Shown here piece after piece: positions 1 to 5,796 of a DNA stretch of 8,339 bases (positions are counted from its first letter, which is position 1; the number at the start of each line of letters is the position of its first letter). Both the position numbers and the translations under genes were made by a program. Below the pieces are notes generated by a model. It searched no databases. It saw nothing but the letters and a program-made list of their open reading frames with translations, and had not been told where the DNA came from. Source of the DNA: JAGLYP01 sp034659435 (GTDB taxonomy: Bacteria > Patescibacteriota > Patescibacteriia > Patescibacteriales > UBA12075). The DNA is taken from positions 1 to 8,339 of the forward strand of contig JAYEHJ010000089.1 of NCBI GenBank assembly GCA_034659435.1, read 5' to 3'.

Positions 1-279
1 TCCGACACACAACAACCCATTCATTTTTGTCATATCCGACACACCTAACCTCGTAGAGGAATTATATTAAATGATCGGAGATCTCATAAAAAGCAATAAA
101 TATTCAAAAAACATTAAACGTGTAAAAAGAATATAAATAATGCTATATAACAACATTATTTTAATAAAATGATTTAGATGCTTTTAAAGAGATTCCCGAT
201 CATTTAATATTATTTCCCTGCCGGGGGCAATGTGTGTCGGGAATGACAAATTAAGAGAGTAATGGAATGGCAGATGGAT
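1..279. repeat. Composite palindromic repeat, copy 1
   Basis: This copy matches, in inverted orientation, the sequence at 5791-6057. It holds two hairpin units facing each other. Unit A (about 29-85) runs from GTCATATCCGACACAC to GATCGGAGATCTC; unit B (about 190-247) is its inverted relative, GAGATTCCCGATC to GTGTGTCGGGAATGAC. Both share the core ATATTAAATGATC. Each unit is bounded by a short inverted repeat (ATxTCCGA with TCGGAGAT in A, ATTCCCGA with TCGGGAAT in B) and has a small inner hairpin (CCTC-GTA-GAGG in A, TGCC-CCC-GGCA in B). Positions 1-85 differ from the other copy at about 4 sites, and 171-279 at about 6, whereas 86-170 aligns poorly. TCCGACACAC occurs at both 1-10 and 35-44, so a further partial unit may continue left of the window. 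There is no transposase or other long reading frame inside. It resembles non-autonomous palindromic elements in style; I cannot name a family. Confidence 0.85.
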
Positions 280-401
280 GTTGCGTAAGGTGAGTTAGTT
301 AATATTATAATATTAGTTTAATTTAAGCTTATTGTCAAAGCAAAAAAACATAAAATTGCGCAACATTGGCTCTTATGCTAACATATAAATAGAATTTTTG
401 C

Positions 402-429
402 TTGAATATTTACAATTTCCGCTTATAAA
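402..429 (+). promoter_or_regulatory. Possible sigma-70-like promoter for rnhB
   Basis: TTGAAT (402-407) and TATAAA (424-429) are separated by 16 bp. Transcription would begin near 436 and give a leader of about 65 nt before rnhB. The remainder of 280-502 is AT-rich, has no convincing reading frame, and shows no other structure I can support. In DNA this AT-rich such matches occur by chance, so confidence is modest. Confidence 0.35.
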
Positions 430-502
430 GTATCCCAATTAAAAATTTATAATGGGACTGCCGCCGCGAATATCGCCCAAAAAATTATAAAAATTAATAA
501 AA

Positions 503-1144
503 ATGCCGGATCTAAAATTAGAAAAAATATTTTTTCAAAAAGGCGCTGAATTTATCGGTGGGATTGACGAGGCCGGCAGAGGACCTTTGGCTGGTCCTGT
601 AGTGGCGGCTTGCGTGGTTTTGGACGCGAATTTTAAAACAAATAAAAAAATTCAAGAAATAAAAGATTCAAAAAAATTAAGCGCCGCTAAAAGAGAAAAG
701 CTAATAGATGTAATTTTTACGTCTTTTATTGAAGTGGGAATTGGGATTTGCGATCACGCGGCAATTGACAGAGTAAATATTTTACAAGCCACGTTTTTAG
801 CCATGAAAAAAGCAATCGGCGCGCTTAAGCAAAAGCCGGATTTTATATTATTAGACGGCAAGTTTCCAATCCCCAACATCAGCGTAAGGCAAAAATCAAT
901 AATAGGCGGTGATAATTTGGCGCTAAGCATCGCCGCCGCCTCAATTATAGCAAAAGTAAAAAGAGACAAAATAATGCGAAAATTGCATGAAAAATATCCG
1001 CAATACGGTTTTGACAAGCACAAAGGCTATGGCACAAAATTACATATAGAGGCTTTGAAAAAATACGGTCCTTGCCCCATGCATAGAAAGAGCTTTAAGC
1101 CGGTGGCTTTGGTTAAGAATAAAGAATCAGGAATCAGGAATTAA
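503..1144 (+). CDS. rnhB: Ribonuclease HII
   Basis: This enzyme cleaves the RNA strand of RNA-DNA hybrids and nicks 5' of single ribonucleotides misincorporated in DNA; it acts in the cytoplasm with a divalent metal. The 213-residue length is normal for the family. The signature GIDEAGRGPLAGPV (from residue 20) supplies the first catalytic pair D22/E23. DSKKLS follows at 55-60, LLDG gives D118, and GGD followed by SIAAASIIAKVKRD gives D137, so the four acidic DEDD positions appear complete. The C-terminal segment YGFDKHKGYGTKLH and GPCPMHRKSF is also typical. The ATG at 503 has no Shine-Dalgarno site, but the family motif begins only about 18 residues later, so this start fits. The last residues (about NKESGIRN) and the stop codon are encoded by the left arm of an inverted repeat centred near 1160, which suggests that the 3' end was remodelled by that repeat. 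Confidence 0.96.
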   Translation: MPDLKLEKIFFQKGAEFIGGIDEAGRGPLAGPVVAACVVLDANFKTNKKIQEIKDSKKLSAAKREKLIDVIFTSFIEVGIGICDHAAIDRVNILQATFLAMKKAIGALKQKPDFILLDGKFPIPNISVRQKSIIGGDNLALSIAAASIIAKVKRDKIMRKLHEKYPQYGFDKHKGYGTKLHIEALKKYGPCPMHRKSFKPVALVKNKESGIRN

Positions 1145-1199
1145 AAATTAAGGAGTAAATATAAAATCCTTGATTCTTAATTCCTGATTCCTGATTCTT
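1122..1199. repeat. Inverted repeat built from GATTCCT-like heptads
   Basis: Positions 1122-1144 and 1177-1199 are perfect 23-bp reverse complements. Each arm is made of near-identical 7-bp units (GAATCAG twice then GAATTAA on the left; TTAATTC then CTGATTC twice on the right), with further TTGATTC units at 1170-1176 and 1209-1215. An inner stem AAGGA (1150-1154) with TCCTT (1167-1171) extends the structure. The left arm includes the end and stop of rnhB. There is no clear run of T after either arm, so a standard intrinsic terminator is doubtful; transcript-end protection or a mobile palindromic repeat are alternatives. Confidence 0.85.
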
Positions 1200-1208
1200 A
1201 AAAAAATC

Positions 1209-1237
1209 TTGATTCTACTTCAAAAATAAACTATAAT
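1209..1237 (+). promoter_or_regulatory. Sigma-70-like promoter for the methyltransferase at 1270
   Basis: TTGATT (1209-1214), 17 bp, then a perfect TATAAT (1232-1237). Predicted transcription start is near 1244, giving a leader of about 26 nt without a Shine-Dalgarno site. The -35 hexamer lies in the last TTGATTC heptad beside the preceding inverted repeat. The spacing and consensus -10 make this one of the best promoter matches in the window. Confidence 0.6.
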
Positions 1238-1269
1238 ATAAAATATATTAATAAATAATCAAGCATATT

Positions 1270-1824
1270 ATGTATAAAATAACCGGTGGAGGCATATTGA
1301 TTGATGTAAATCATATTTTAGAAAAAGCGCAAATCGCGGAAGGTATGCAAGTAGCTGATTTGGGCTGTGGAACGCTTGGACATTTTGTTTTCCCTTTGGC
1401 AAAAATAGTCGGCAAGCATGGCAAGGTTTACGCGGTTGATATACTGCGAATCGCGCTTGACACGATTGATAGAAGAATAAAAGTTGAAGGATCTAAAAAT
1501 ATTGAAACGGTTTGGAGCAACTTGGAAATATTTAAAGCAACAAAAATTGAATCAAGCAGCCTAGACGCGGCTATGCTGCTTAATACCTTGTATTTATCGC
1601 ATAAACGAGTGGAAATAATCAGAGAATCCGTGCGTATGTTAAAGCAGGGCGGCAAATTAATGATAGTTGAATGGCAAAACACGAATATCCCTTTCGGCCC
1701 GCCCATGGGCGAAAGAGTAAAAGAAGATTCCTTAATCCATGGCGCCGGCAAATTTGGTTTAAAATTTATAAATGAATTTATTGCCGGACAATATCATTAC
1801 GGCGTAATTTTTGAGAAAATATAA
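1270..1824 (+). CDS. Class I SAM-dependent methyltransferase, substrate unknown
   Basis: The 184-residue protein has the Rossmann-type methyltransferase fold. Motif I is VADLGCGTLGH (residues 28-38), which binds S-adenosylmethionine; the acidic residue ending strand 2 is D57 in VYAVDI; a post-motif LDAAMLLNTLYLSH lies near 98-111; and LKQGGKLMIVEW (about 124-135) is the usual strand 5 with its preceding loop. It is soluble, with no signal peptide or membrane segment. It resembles the UbiE-like/Methyltransf_11-type group, but its short length and absent C-terminal substrate elements give no clue to the acceptor, so no gene symbol is justified. A strong promoter match lies upstream and the next gene starts 23 bp after the stop, so the two are probably co-transcribed. 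Start choice: the ATG at 1270 lies 18-20 residues before the strand leading into motif I, as is common. Confidence 0.85.
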   Translation: MYKITGGGILIDVNHILEKAQIAEGMQVADLGCGTLGHFVFPLAKIVGKHGKVYAVDILRIALDTIDRRIKVEGSKNIETVWSNLEIFKATKIESSSLDAAMLLNTLYLSHKRVEIIRESVRMLKQGGKLMIVEWQNTNIPFGPPMGERVKEDSLIHGAGKFGLKFINEFIAGQYHYGVIFEKI

Positions 1825-1847
1825 AAAATATAAATAAGAATAAAAAT

Positions 1848-2234
1848 ATGGAAAATTTATTAAAATTAAGTTTTTGGTTCAATATGGCGCCTGGCAGCTT
1901 AACGCAAGGAGCGCTTAGGCTTATTGTTATTTTTTTAATAAGTTTATTTATCGGCGTTGTTTTTTTTAAAATTTTAAAAAATCGCAAAAGAAATTTATAT
2001 AATAAAATTTGGAACAAACTGCATCTTTTTAGTTTAAGCAATTTGATAGTCGGCTTATTTTTGCTGTTTTTCAGTTATGAATTGCTTCCTTTTCTTTCTA
2101 TGCGCCTTTGGCTATTGCTGTGGGGCATCGGCATGATTGTTTGGCTGACATTTATATTTAAAATTTTTAACGAAATACCGAAAATTAAAAAAAAAATGGC
2201 TAAAGAGGATGAATATAAAAAATATTTGCCGTAA
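1848..2234 (+). CDS. Small three-helix membrane protein, function unknown
   Basis: I do not recognise this 128-residue protein. It has three likely membrane helices at about residues 22-41, 62-79 and 84-107, separated by a basic loop (KILKNRKRNLYNKIWNK region) that should lie in the cytoplasm by the positive-inside rule. The tail after residue 108 is highly charged (KIKKKMAKEDEYKKYLP). No catalytic motif is visible. There is no Shine-Dalgarno site; Met13 is an alternative start that would still keep all helices. It follows the methyltransferase by 23 bp on the same strand and its 3' end converges on the gmk-like gene across about 50 bp. Composition matches its neighbours. The hydrophobic pattern and conserved frame make it a real gene, but nothing in the sequence indicates its role. 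Confidence 0.75.
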   Translation: MENLLKLSFWFNMAPGSLTQGALRLIVIFLISLFIGVVFFKILKNRKRNLYNKIWNKLHLFSLSNLIVGLFLLFFSYELLPFLSMRLWLLLWGIGMIVWLTFIFKIFNEIPKIKKKMAKEDEYKKYLP

Positions 2235-2285
2235 AATTTAAAAAACTTGAAAAAATATTCGCAAAATTAATTGATTAAAAAATTT

Positions 2286-2846
2286 TTATAGCTTTTTATG
2301 CTTATTAATAATATCAACTATTTTTTTAATAGTTTCTTCTAGTTTTCCCTGCTTGTTTATGACTTCATAATCGTAAATATCTTTATGCTTCAGCCATTCG
2401 CGCGTATAATCAAGCCTTTCTTTTACATATTCATCAGTAATGTTGCCTCTTGCTCTGATTCTTTTTTCAAGCGTTTTTAGCGGCGCGTTTAAAAAAATCG
2501 CGATTATTCCGGGAAAAAGTTTTTTAGCGCTAATTACGCCTTTGTATTCAATTTTCCAAATTCCTGTTTTACGAGAATTGATTACTCTGTTAATTTCTTT
2601 TTTGGCAACTCCGTAATAATTATCATTATATTCCCGCGCGTATTCAAAAAATTTATTATTATCAATATTTTTTTGAAATTCTTCTTGAGATATAAAATAA
2701 TAAGGATTGCCTTGCGATTCGCCTTGCCGCGTTTTTCTCGTGGTAGTTGTAATAACGCGTTCAATTGGAAAATATTTTTCCAAACCGTCAATTACGCTGT
2801 CTTCACCCGCGCCTGAAGGTCCGGATATGATAAAAAGATTATTCAT
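2286..2846 (-). CDS. Guanylate kinase-like protein with altered P-loop
   Basis: Guanylate kinase transfers phosphate from ATP to GMP or dGMP in nucleotide metabolism. This 186-residue protein has the family layout: P-loop region ISGPSGAGEDS (residues 7-17), GMP-binding TTTTRKTRQGE (33-43, with arginines 37 and 40), YYFIS (49-53), FFEYAREYNDNYYG (66-79, with the expected E69 and Y78), the WKIEYKGV strand (97-104, where typical enzymes have EIDWQG), and a lid-type segment KRIRARG (128-134). The oddity is the P-loop: canonical GPSGxGK[GS][TS] reads GPSGAGEDS, so the phosphate-binding lysine is E15 and the next residue is D16. Ordinary ATP binding may therefore be impaired or rewired; since the GMP site is retained, a diverged or regulatory role is possible. 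It starts 2 bp after the stop of the pseudouridine synthase gene (TAATTATG), which implies translational coupling. The name gmk is withheld because activity is uncertain. Confidence 0.85.
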   Translation of the reverse strand: MNNLFIISGPSGAGEDSVIDGLEKYFPIERVITTTTRKTRQGESQGNPYYFISQEEFQKNIDNNKFFEYAREYNDNYYGVAKKEINRVINSRKTGIWKIEYKGVISAKKLFPGIIAIFLNAPLKTLEKRIRARGNITDEYVKERLDYTREWLKHKDIYDYEVINKQGKLEETIKKIVDIINKHKKL

Positions 2847-2848
2847 AA

Positions 2849-3562
2849 TTATTTTATTATCTCTAAAAATTTTTTCAAATTTTCAGGCAGCCCAATCTTA
2901 TATTTTTTTCTTTCCCCGTCTAAACTCGTAAATCCCAATTCATTAGCCGCTAAAAAAATTCTTCCCAAATTTAATTTTTGATTTTTTATTTTGGTTTTTC
3001 CGGTTCCGTACAAATCATCACCAGCCAAAGGATGTCCGTAAGCCGCGAAATGGCATCTGACTTGATGGGTTCTGCCGGTTTCTGTTTTTACTTTTAATAA
3101 AGTGTAATTAATATATTTTTTAATAATTTCAAACTTGGTTTTGGCGTTGCGGCCGTCAAAATTCGCTTTGCCTTTTTTTGTCAAAGGCAGGGCAGCCATT
3201 TTGTATCCCTTGCTTGAGCGCGCAATTGGAAAATTAATTTCAGATTCTTCTCTTTCAATTTTCCCGAATACTAAAGCCGTATAATATTTGCTAATAGTCC
3301 TTTCCTGAAATTGTTTTTTAAGATCAAAAAAGCTTTCATTGTTTAAGGCGACGATCATAAGCCCGGAAGCAAGCTTGTCCAAGCGATGCATAATGCCGGG
3401 CCGCGAATCATCTTCGCCGACTCCCGCAAGCTCCGGATAGTCAGCCAATAAAAAATCAACCAAAGATTTTTCCTTGATACGCGCGGCTCCATGCGTCAAA
3501 AGCCCGGCAGGCTTATTGATTATTAAATAATCTTTATTTTTTTCAATCAGTTTGTAAGGCAT
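2849..3562 (-). CDS. RluA/RluD-family RNA pseudouridine synthase
   Basis: The enzyme isomerises specific uridines to pseudouridine in rRNA or tRNA. The 237-residue protein contains the catalytic motif PGIMHRLDKLASGLM (residues 55-69) with the nucleophilic aspartate D62, preceded by the typical entry strand YLIINKPAGLLTH (12-24). The second signature, TGRTHQVRCHFAAYGHPLAGDDLYG (162-186), has the conserved TGRTHQ[IV]R core. There is no N-terminal S4 domain, so it resembles RluA-type single-domain enzymes more than full RluD; target uridines cannot be assigned. In the motif HRLDKxxSG the usual D/N-T is L-A, a tolerated variation. The next gene begins 2 bp after its stop. A good promoter match immediately upstream places the transcription start at or beside the ATG, and no Shine-Dalgarno site exists, which predicts a leaderless mRNA. 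Confidence 0.93.
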   Translation of the reverse strand: MPYKLIEKNKDYLIINKPAGLLTHGAARIKEKSLVDFLLADYPELAGVGEDDSRPGIMHRLDKLASGLMIVALNNESFFDLKKQFQERTISKYYTALVFGKIEREESEINFPIARSSKGYKMAALPLTKKGKANFDGRNAKTKFEIIKKYINYTLLKVKTETGRTHQVRCHFAAYGHPLAGDDLYGTGKTKIKNQKLNLGRIFLAANELGFTSLDGERKKYKIGLPENLKKFLEIIK

Positions 3563-3568
3563 GTGTAT

Positions 3569-3597
3569 TTATTAGCATGGATGAAAAACTTTGTAAA
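3569..3597 (-). promoter_or_regulatory. Promoter candidate for the pseudouridine synthase, leaderless
   Basis: On the minus strand TTTACA (3597-3592) is followed after 17 bp by TAATAA (3574-3569), preceded by TG in the extended -10 position (ATGCTAATAA). The predicted start site, 6-7 nt past the -10, coincides with the ATG at 3562. The -35 lies within the hairpin at 3584-3617, so termination of the upstream operon and initiation of this one may overlap. Confidence 0.45.
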
Positions 3598-3617
3598 TAA
3601 AAAATTTACAAGTTTTT
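3584..3617 (-). terminator. AT-rich hairpin at the end of the glycan operon
   Basis: AAAAACTTTGTAAAT (3584-3598) pairs with ATTTACAAGTTTTT (3604-3617) with one bulged base and a 5-nt loop. Read on the minus strand, the 5' arm contains the last codons and TAA of the SDR gene and the 3' arm ends in AAAGTTTTT, so the T-run lies in the stem. The stem is weak in GC, so termination efficiency is doubtful. Confidence 0.4.
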
Positions 3618-4466
3618 AATCCCCTCTTTAAAGCTCCGCGGATTAAAATTAAGATATTCGCGCGCCAAGCTGATGTCGCAAGGCTTTTTCGCAAGCAGAC
3701 GCGGAATTTGGTCGCGAACCAGAATGCGCGGAAAAATACACGCGACAATTTTTAAAACAAAAATCGGAATATAGATGATTTTTATTTTCTTGTTATAAGC
3801 ATGCGCGATTAAATTAACCAGATTTTTATAAGAAAAATTTTCAGCTCCCGCTAAAATACAGCCGGTGTTGATTTTTTTTGTTTGAATTGAATTGATTATT
3901 GCCAAAACAACGTCATCAACAAAAACGGGATTTAATTCAAAATCGCCTTTTCCAGGCACAGGAATAAAATAAGATTTTTTTATTTTATCAATAAGTTTTT
4001 GAATAGCTTCGCCGTTTTTAGCGCCGTAAACTTCGGCAGGCTTTAATATTATCCAGCCAAATTTATATTTTTTTACCGCTTGCTCGGCTAAAAATTTTGA
4101 ATAAGCGTAAGCTCCGCCAAATTTGGAAGCAGCGCGCGAGCTGATGAATATAAATTTTTTAACAGAGTTTTTTTCAGCCGCTCGCAATAAATTTTTTGTG
4201 CCGTCAATATTAATTTGAAAATATTTTTTTATTTTATTAGAGTGGGTAATTCCCGCTAAATGAATTATTACATCTATATTTTTTAGCGCTTTGTCAAGGC
4301 TGTTAAAATCATTTAGATTTCCGATTTTAATTTTAATTTTTTTTATTGTTTCAAGTTTTGATTGATCCCTGCTCAAAACAGCCAAATCATCAAAGCCGGC
4401 TTTAATTAATTTTTTTATTAAAATTTTTCCAATCCCGCCGCTAGCGCCGGTTATTAGAATTTTCAT
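3606..4466 (-). CDS. NAD(P)-dependent SDR epimerase/dehydratase family protein
   Basis: This 286-residue protein is an extended (atypical) short-chain dehydrogenase/reductase of the kind that modifies nucleotide sugars. The Rossmann motif TGASGGIG (6-13) binds the dinucleotide; SRD (32-34) follows strand 2; HLAG (69-72) is the typical NNAG-like turn; SS (109-110) supplies the catalytic serine region; and YAYSK (120-124) is the YxxxK pair. LKPAEVYG (141-148) and FVDDVVLAI (about 187-195) are usual in the NAD-dependent epimerase family. A hydrophobic stretch near 235-255 (IYIPIFVLKIVACIF) is found in polysaccharide-related and NDUFA9-like members and may contact the membrane. The ATG overlaps the stop of the upstream glycosyltransferase by one base (TAATG), implying coupled translation. 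Substrate is unknown; position beside a GT2 and methyltransferase suggests glycan biosynthesis. Confidence 0.9.
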   Translation of the reverse strand: MKILITGASGGIGKILIKKLIKAGFDDLAVLSRDQSKLETIKKIKIKIGNLNDFNSLDKALKNIDVIIHLAGITHSNKIKKYFQINIDGTKNLLRAAEKNSVKKFIFISSRAASKFGGAYAYSKFLAEQAVKKYKFGWIILKPAEVYGAKNGEAIQKLIDKIKKSYFIPVPGKGDFELNPVFVDDVVLAIINSIQTKKINTGCILAGAENFSYKNLVNLIAHAYNKKIKIIYIPIFVLKIVACIFPRILVRDQIPRLLAKKPCDISLAREYLNFNPRSFKEGIKNL

Positions 4467-5239
4467 TATTTTTTTCGCGTATTATTGATAATTTTGAATT
4501 CCCTGATTCTAAATAAAATCAAATTTTTAATAAATTCAAATATTGCCGGCAAACGGACAAATGATTTTCTTTTGCCGCAAAGCCCGAGAAATTCAGTTGG
4601 CATTTCAGCGATTTTTGTCTTTAAGCGGCGGGCGTTAATCATAATTTCCGCGTCAATAAACCAGTCGTCTGATTTTAAATTAAGCTTGTTATAAAAATCC
4701 CGCGTAAAAATTTTTGGTTTGGAATTTATGTCTTTTGCTTTTAACCCGTAAAAAAAAGCAGTAAAAATTAAATTGTAAATAATTGAAATGGTTTTTCGCC
4801 AAATGCCGTCGCCGCGCGCAAGCCTGTAAGTTTTTACCAAATCAAAATTATTATTTTTAATTTTTTTATAAACGCGAACAAGGTCTTTAATCGGCATTTG
4901 TCCATCGCCGTCAATTACGGCAATAAACTTGCCGCTTGCTTTTTCAAGTCCGCTTTTCATATCCCAGCCCATCATGCCCTTTTTTTCGCGGCATACGCAT
5001 TTTATATTATTATTTTTTTGAACGATTTGTTTCGCGTATTCATGAGTTGGATCATAGCTGTTTTCTAAAAAATTGGCAACCAAAATTAATTCGTAATTAT
5101 TAATATCATTATTTTTAAAATCAACTTTTACTTTTTCAACAAAATTGAATATTTCTTTTTCTAGGCAATAGCAAAGGATTACAACGGATAATTCCGGCGC
5201 GGCCAAGGATTGGTTTTTCGGATGATTATTTTCTAACAT
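4466..5239 (-). CDS. Family 2 glycosyltransferase (DPM1/undecaprenyl-phosphate type)
   Basis: The 257-residue protein has a GT-A fold. ELSVVILCY (16-24) is the first nucleotide-binding strand, KKGMMGWDMKSGLEKASG (87-103) the typical acceptor/nucleotide helix, and VIDGDGQMP (108-116) contains the DxD-like metal and sugar-nucleotide motif. DINSKPKIFTRDF (170-182) corresponds to the D-x-NS-x-x-K/R-x-F element of polyprenyl-phosphate glycosyltransferases, and DDWFIDAEIMINARR (191-205) and IAEMPTEF (210-217) are the matching acceptor-side segments. No long C-terminal membrane anchor is present; helix 150-165 is the hydrophobic interface usual in this group. It probably transfers a sugar to a lipid carrier or to a growing glycan at the inner face of the membrane. 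It overlaps the upstream methyltransferase by 14 bp and the downstream SDR gene by 1 bp. Confidence 0.92.
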   Translation of the reverse strand: MLENNHPKNQSLAAPELSVVILCYCLEKEIFNFVEKVKVDFKNNDINNYELILVANFLENSYDPTHEYAKQIVQKNNNIKCVCREKKGMMGWDMKSGLEKASGKFIAVIDGDGQMPIKDLVRVYKKIKNNNFDLVKTYRLARGDGIWRKTISIIYNLIFTAFFYGLKAKDINSKPKIFTRDFYNKLNLKSDDWFIDAEIMINARRLKTKIAEMPTEFLGLCGKRKSFVRLPAIFEFIKNLILFRIREFKIINNTRKK

Positions 5240-5762
5240 AATAACTGATTTGCGCCATGCGCGCGAAAATATATTTGCGTTTTTTTAAAATAAATTTTTT
5301 TTCCAAAATTTTATTAATTTTTTTATATTTTGAAACATGGTCGTCATGAGCGTTTTTTTGTCCCGCCAAACGCATGGCAATTTTTGAAATCCAATTTTCA
5401 GTTGGAAGATATACAAGAAATTCTACATTTTTATTCATTAAAATAAATTCAGCCAATAATTTTTCAATTTCTTCCAAATATAAATGTTCCAACACTCCTG
5501 ACAAAATTATTTTTTCAGGCTTTAGTTTTTTGTAATTATCAATTTCAGTCAGTTTCGGCTCAATATCATAATTGATAATATTATTTTTTTTCAGCAGTTT
5601 TTTTAAATGCCCGACACCGCAGCCAAAATCAAGAATTATGCCTTTTTCATTTTTTAAATTTCCGAATTTTATTATGGTGTTTAAAATTTCTCTAAAATAA
5701 ATACCGGAAAACCCTTTATAATAATCCTCGGTGTAATCAATTGTTTGCGTATTTCTTGCCAT
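5226..5762 (-). CDS. Class I SAM-dependent methyltransferase of the glycan cassette
   Basis: The 178-residue protein shows motif I as ILDFGCGVGHL (43-53), an acidic strand-2 end in NYDIEPK (64-70), and LSGVLEHL (87-94), the strand-4 segment found in Methyltransf_11/23 enzymes that act on small molecules and sugars. The N-terminus (YTEDYYKGFSGIYF) resembles the leading helix of sugar and polysaccharide methyltransferases. It is soluble. The stop overlaps the glycosyltransferase start by 14 bp, which ties it to surface glycan synthesis rather than to rRNA or protein methylation, although the acceptor remains unknown. The ATG lies 29 bp from the end of repeat copy 2, and there is no Shine-Dalgarno site. 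The frame is complete, so the repeat did not truncate its coding sequence. Confidence 0.88.
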   Translation of the reverse strand: MARNTQTIDYTEDYYKGFSGIYFREILNTIIKFGNLKNEKGIILDFGCGVGHLKKLLKKNNIINYDIEPKLTEIDNYKKLKPEKIILSGVLEHLYLEEIEKLLAEFILMNKNVEFLVYLPTENWISKIAMRLAGQKNAHDDHVSKYKKINKILEKKFILKKRKYIFARMAQISYYVRK

Positions 5763-5767
5763 AATTT

Positions 5768-5796
5768 TTTATAATAAATTTACCCTATATATTCAC
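5768..5796 (-). promoter_or_regulatory. Weak promoter candidate for the methyltransferase at the repeat edge
   Basis: On the minus strand GTGAAT (5796-5791), 17 bp, TATAAA (5773-5768). The -35 falls on the last conserved bases of repeat copy 2, and the predicted start site coincides with the ATG at 5762. The -35 matches consensus at only 3 of 6 bases. Confidence 0.25.

Noticed and set aside
1..279. CRISPR-like array, because of repeated GACACAC and ATGATCGG motifs.
   Set aside because: The units are inverted rather than direct, spacing is irregular, there are no unique spacers of constant length, and no cas gene is present.
754..1023. Antisense 89-codon reading frame inside rnhB.
   Set aside because: It lies opposite conserved RNase HII motifs and its translation has no recognisable domain; it is explained by the sense gene. 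The same holds for the opposite-strand frames at 1428-1751, 1778-2041, 2707-2931 and 4485-4694.
2235..2285. Bidirectional terminator between the convergent membrane protein and gmk-like genes.
   Set aside because: The AT-rich spacer has only weak A/T pairing and no GC stem, so no terminator can be supported.
4496..4510. Second heptad palindrome in the 3' end of the GT2 gene.
   Set aside because: Only one arm-like stretch is present, with one extra base and no complementary partner nearby.
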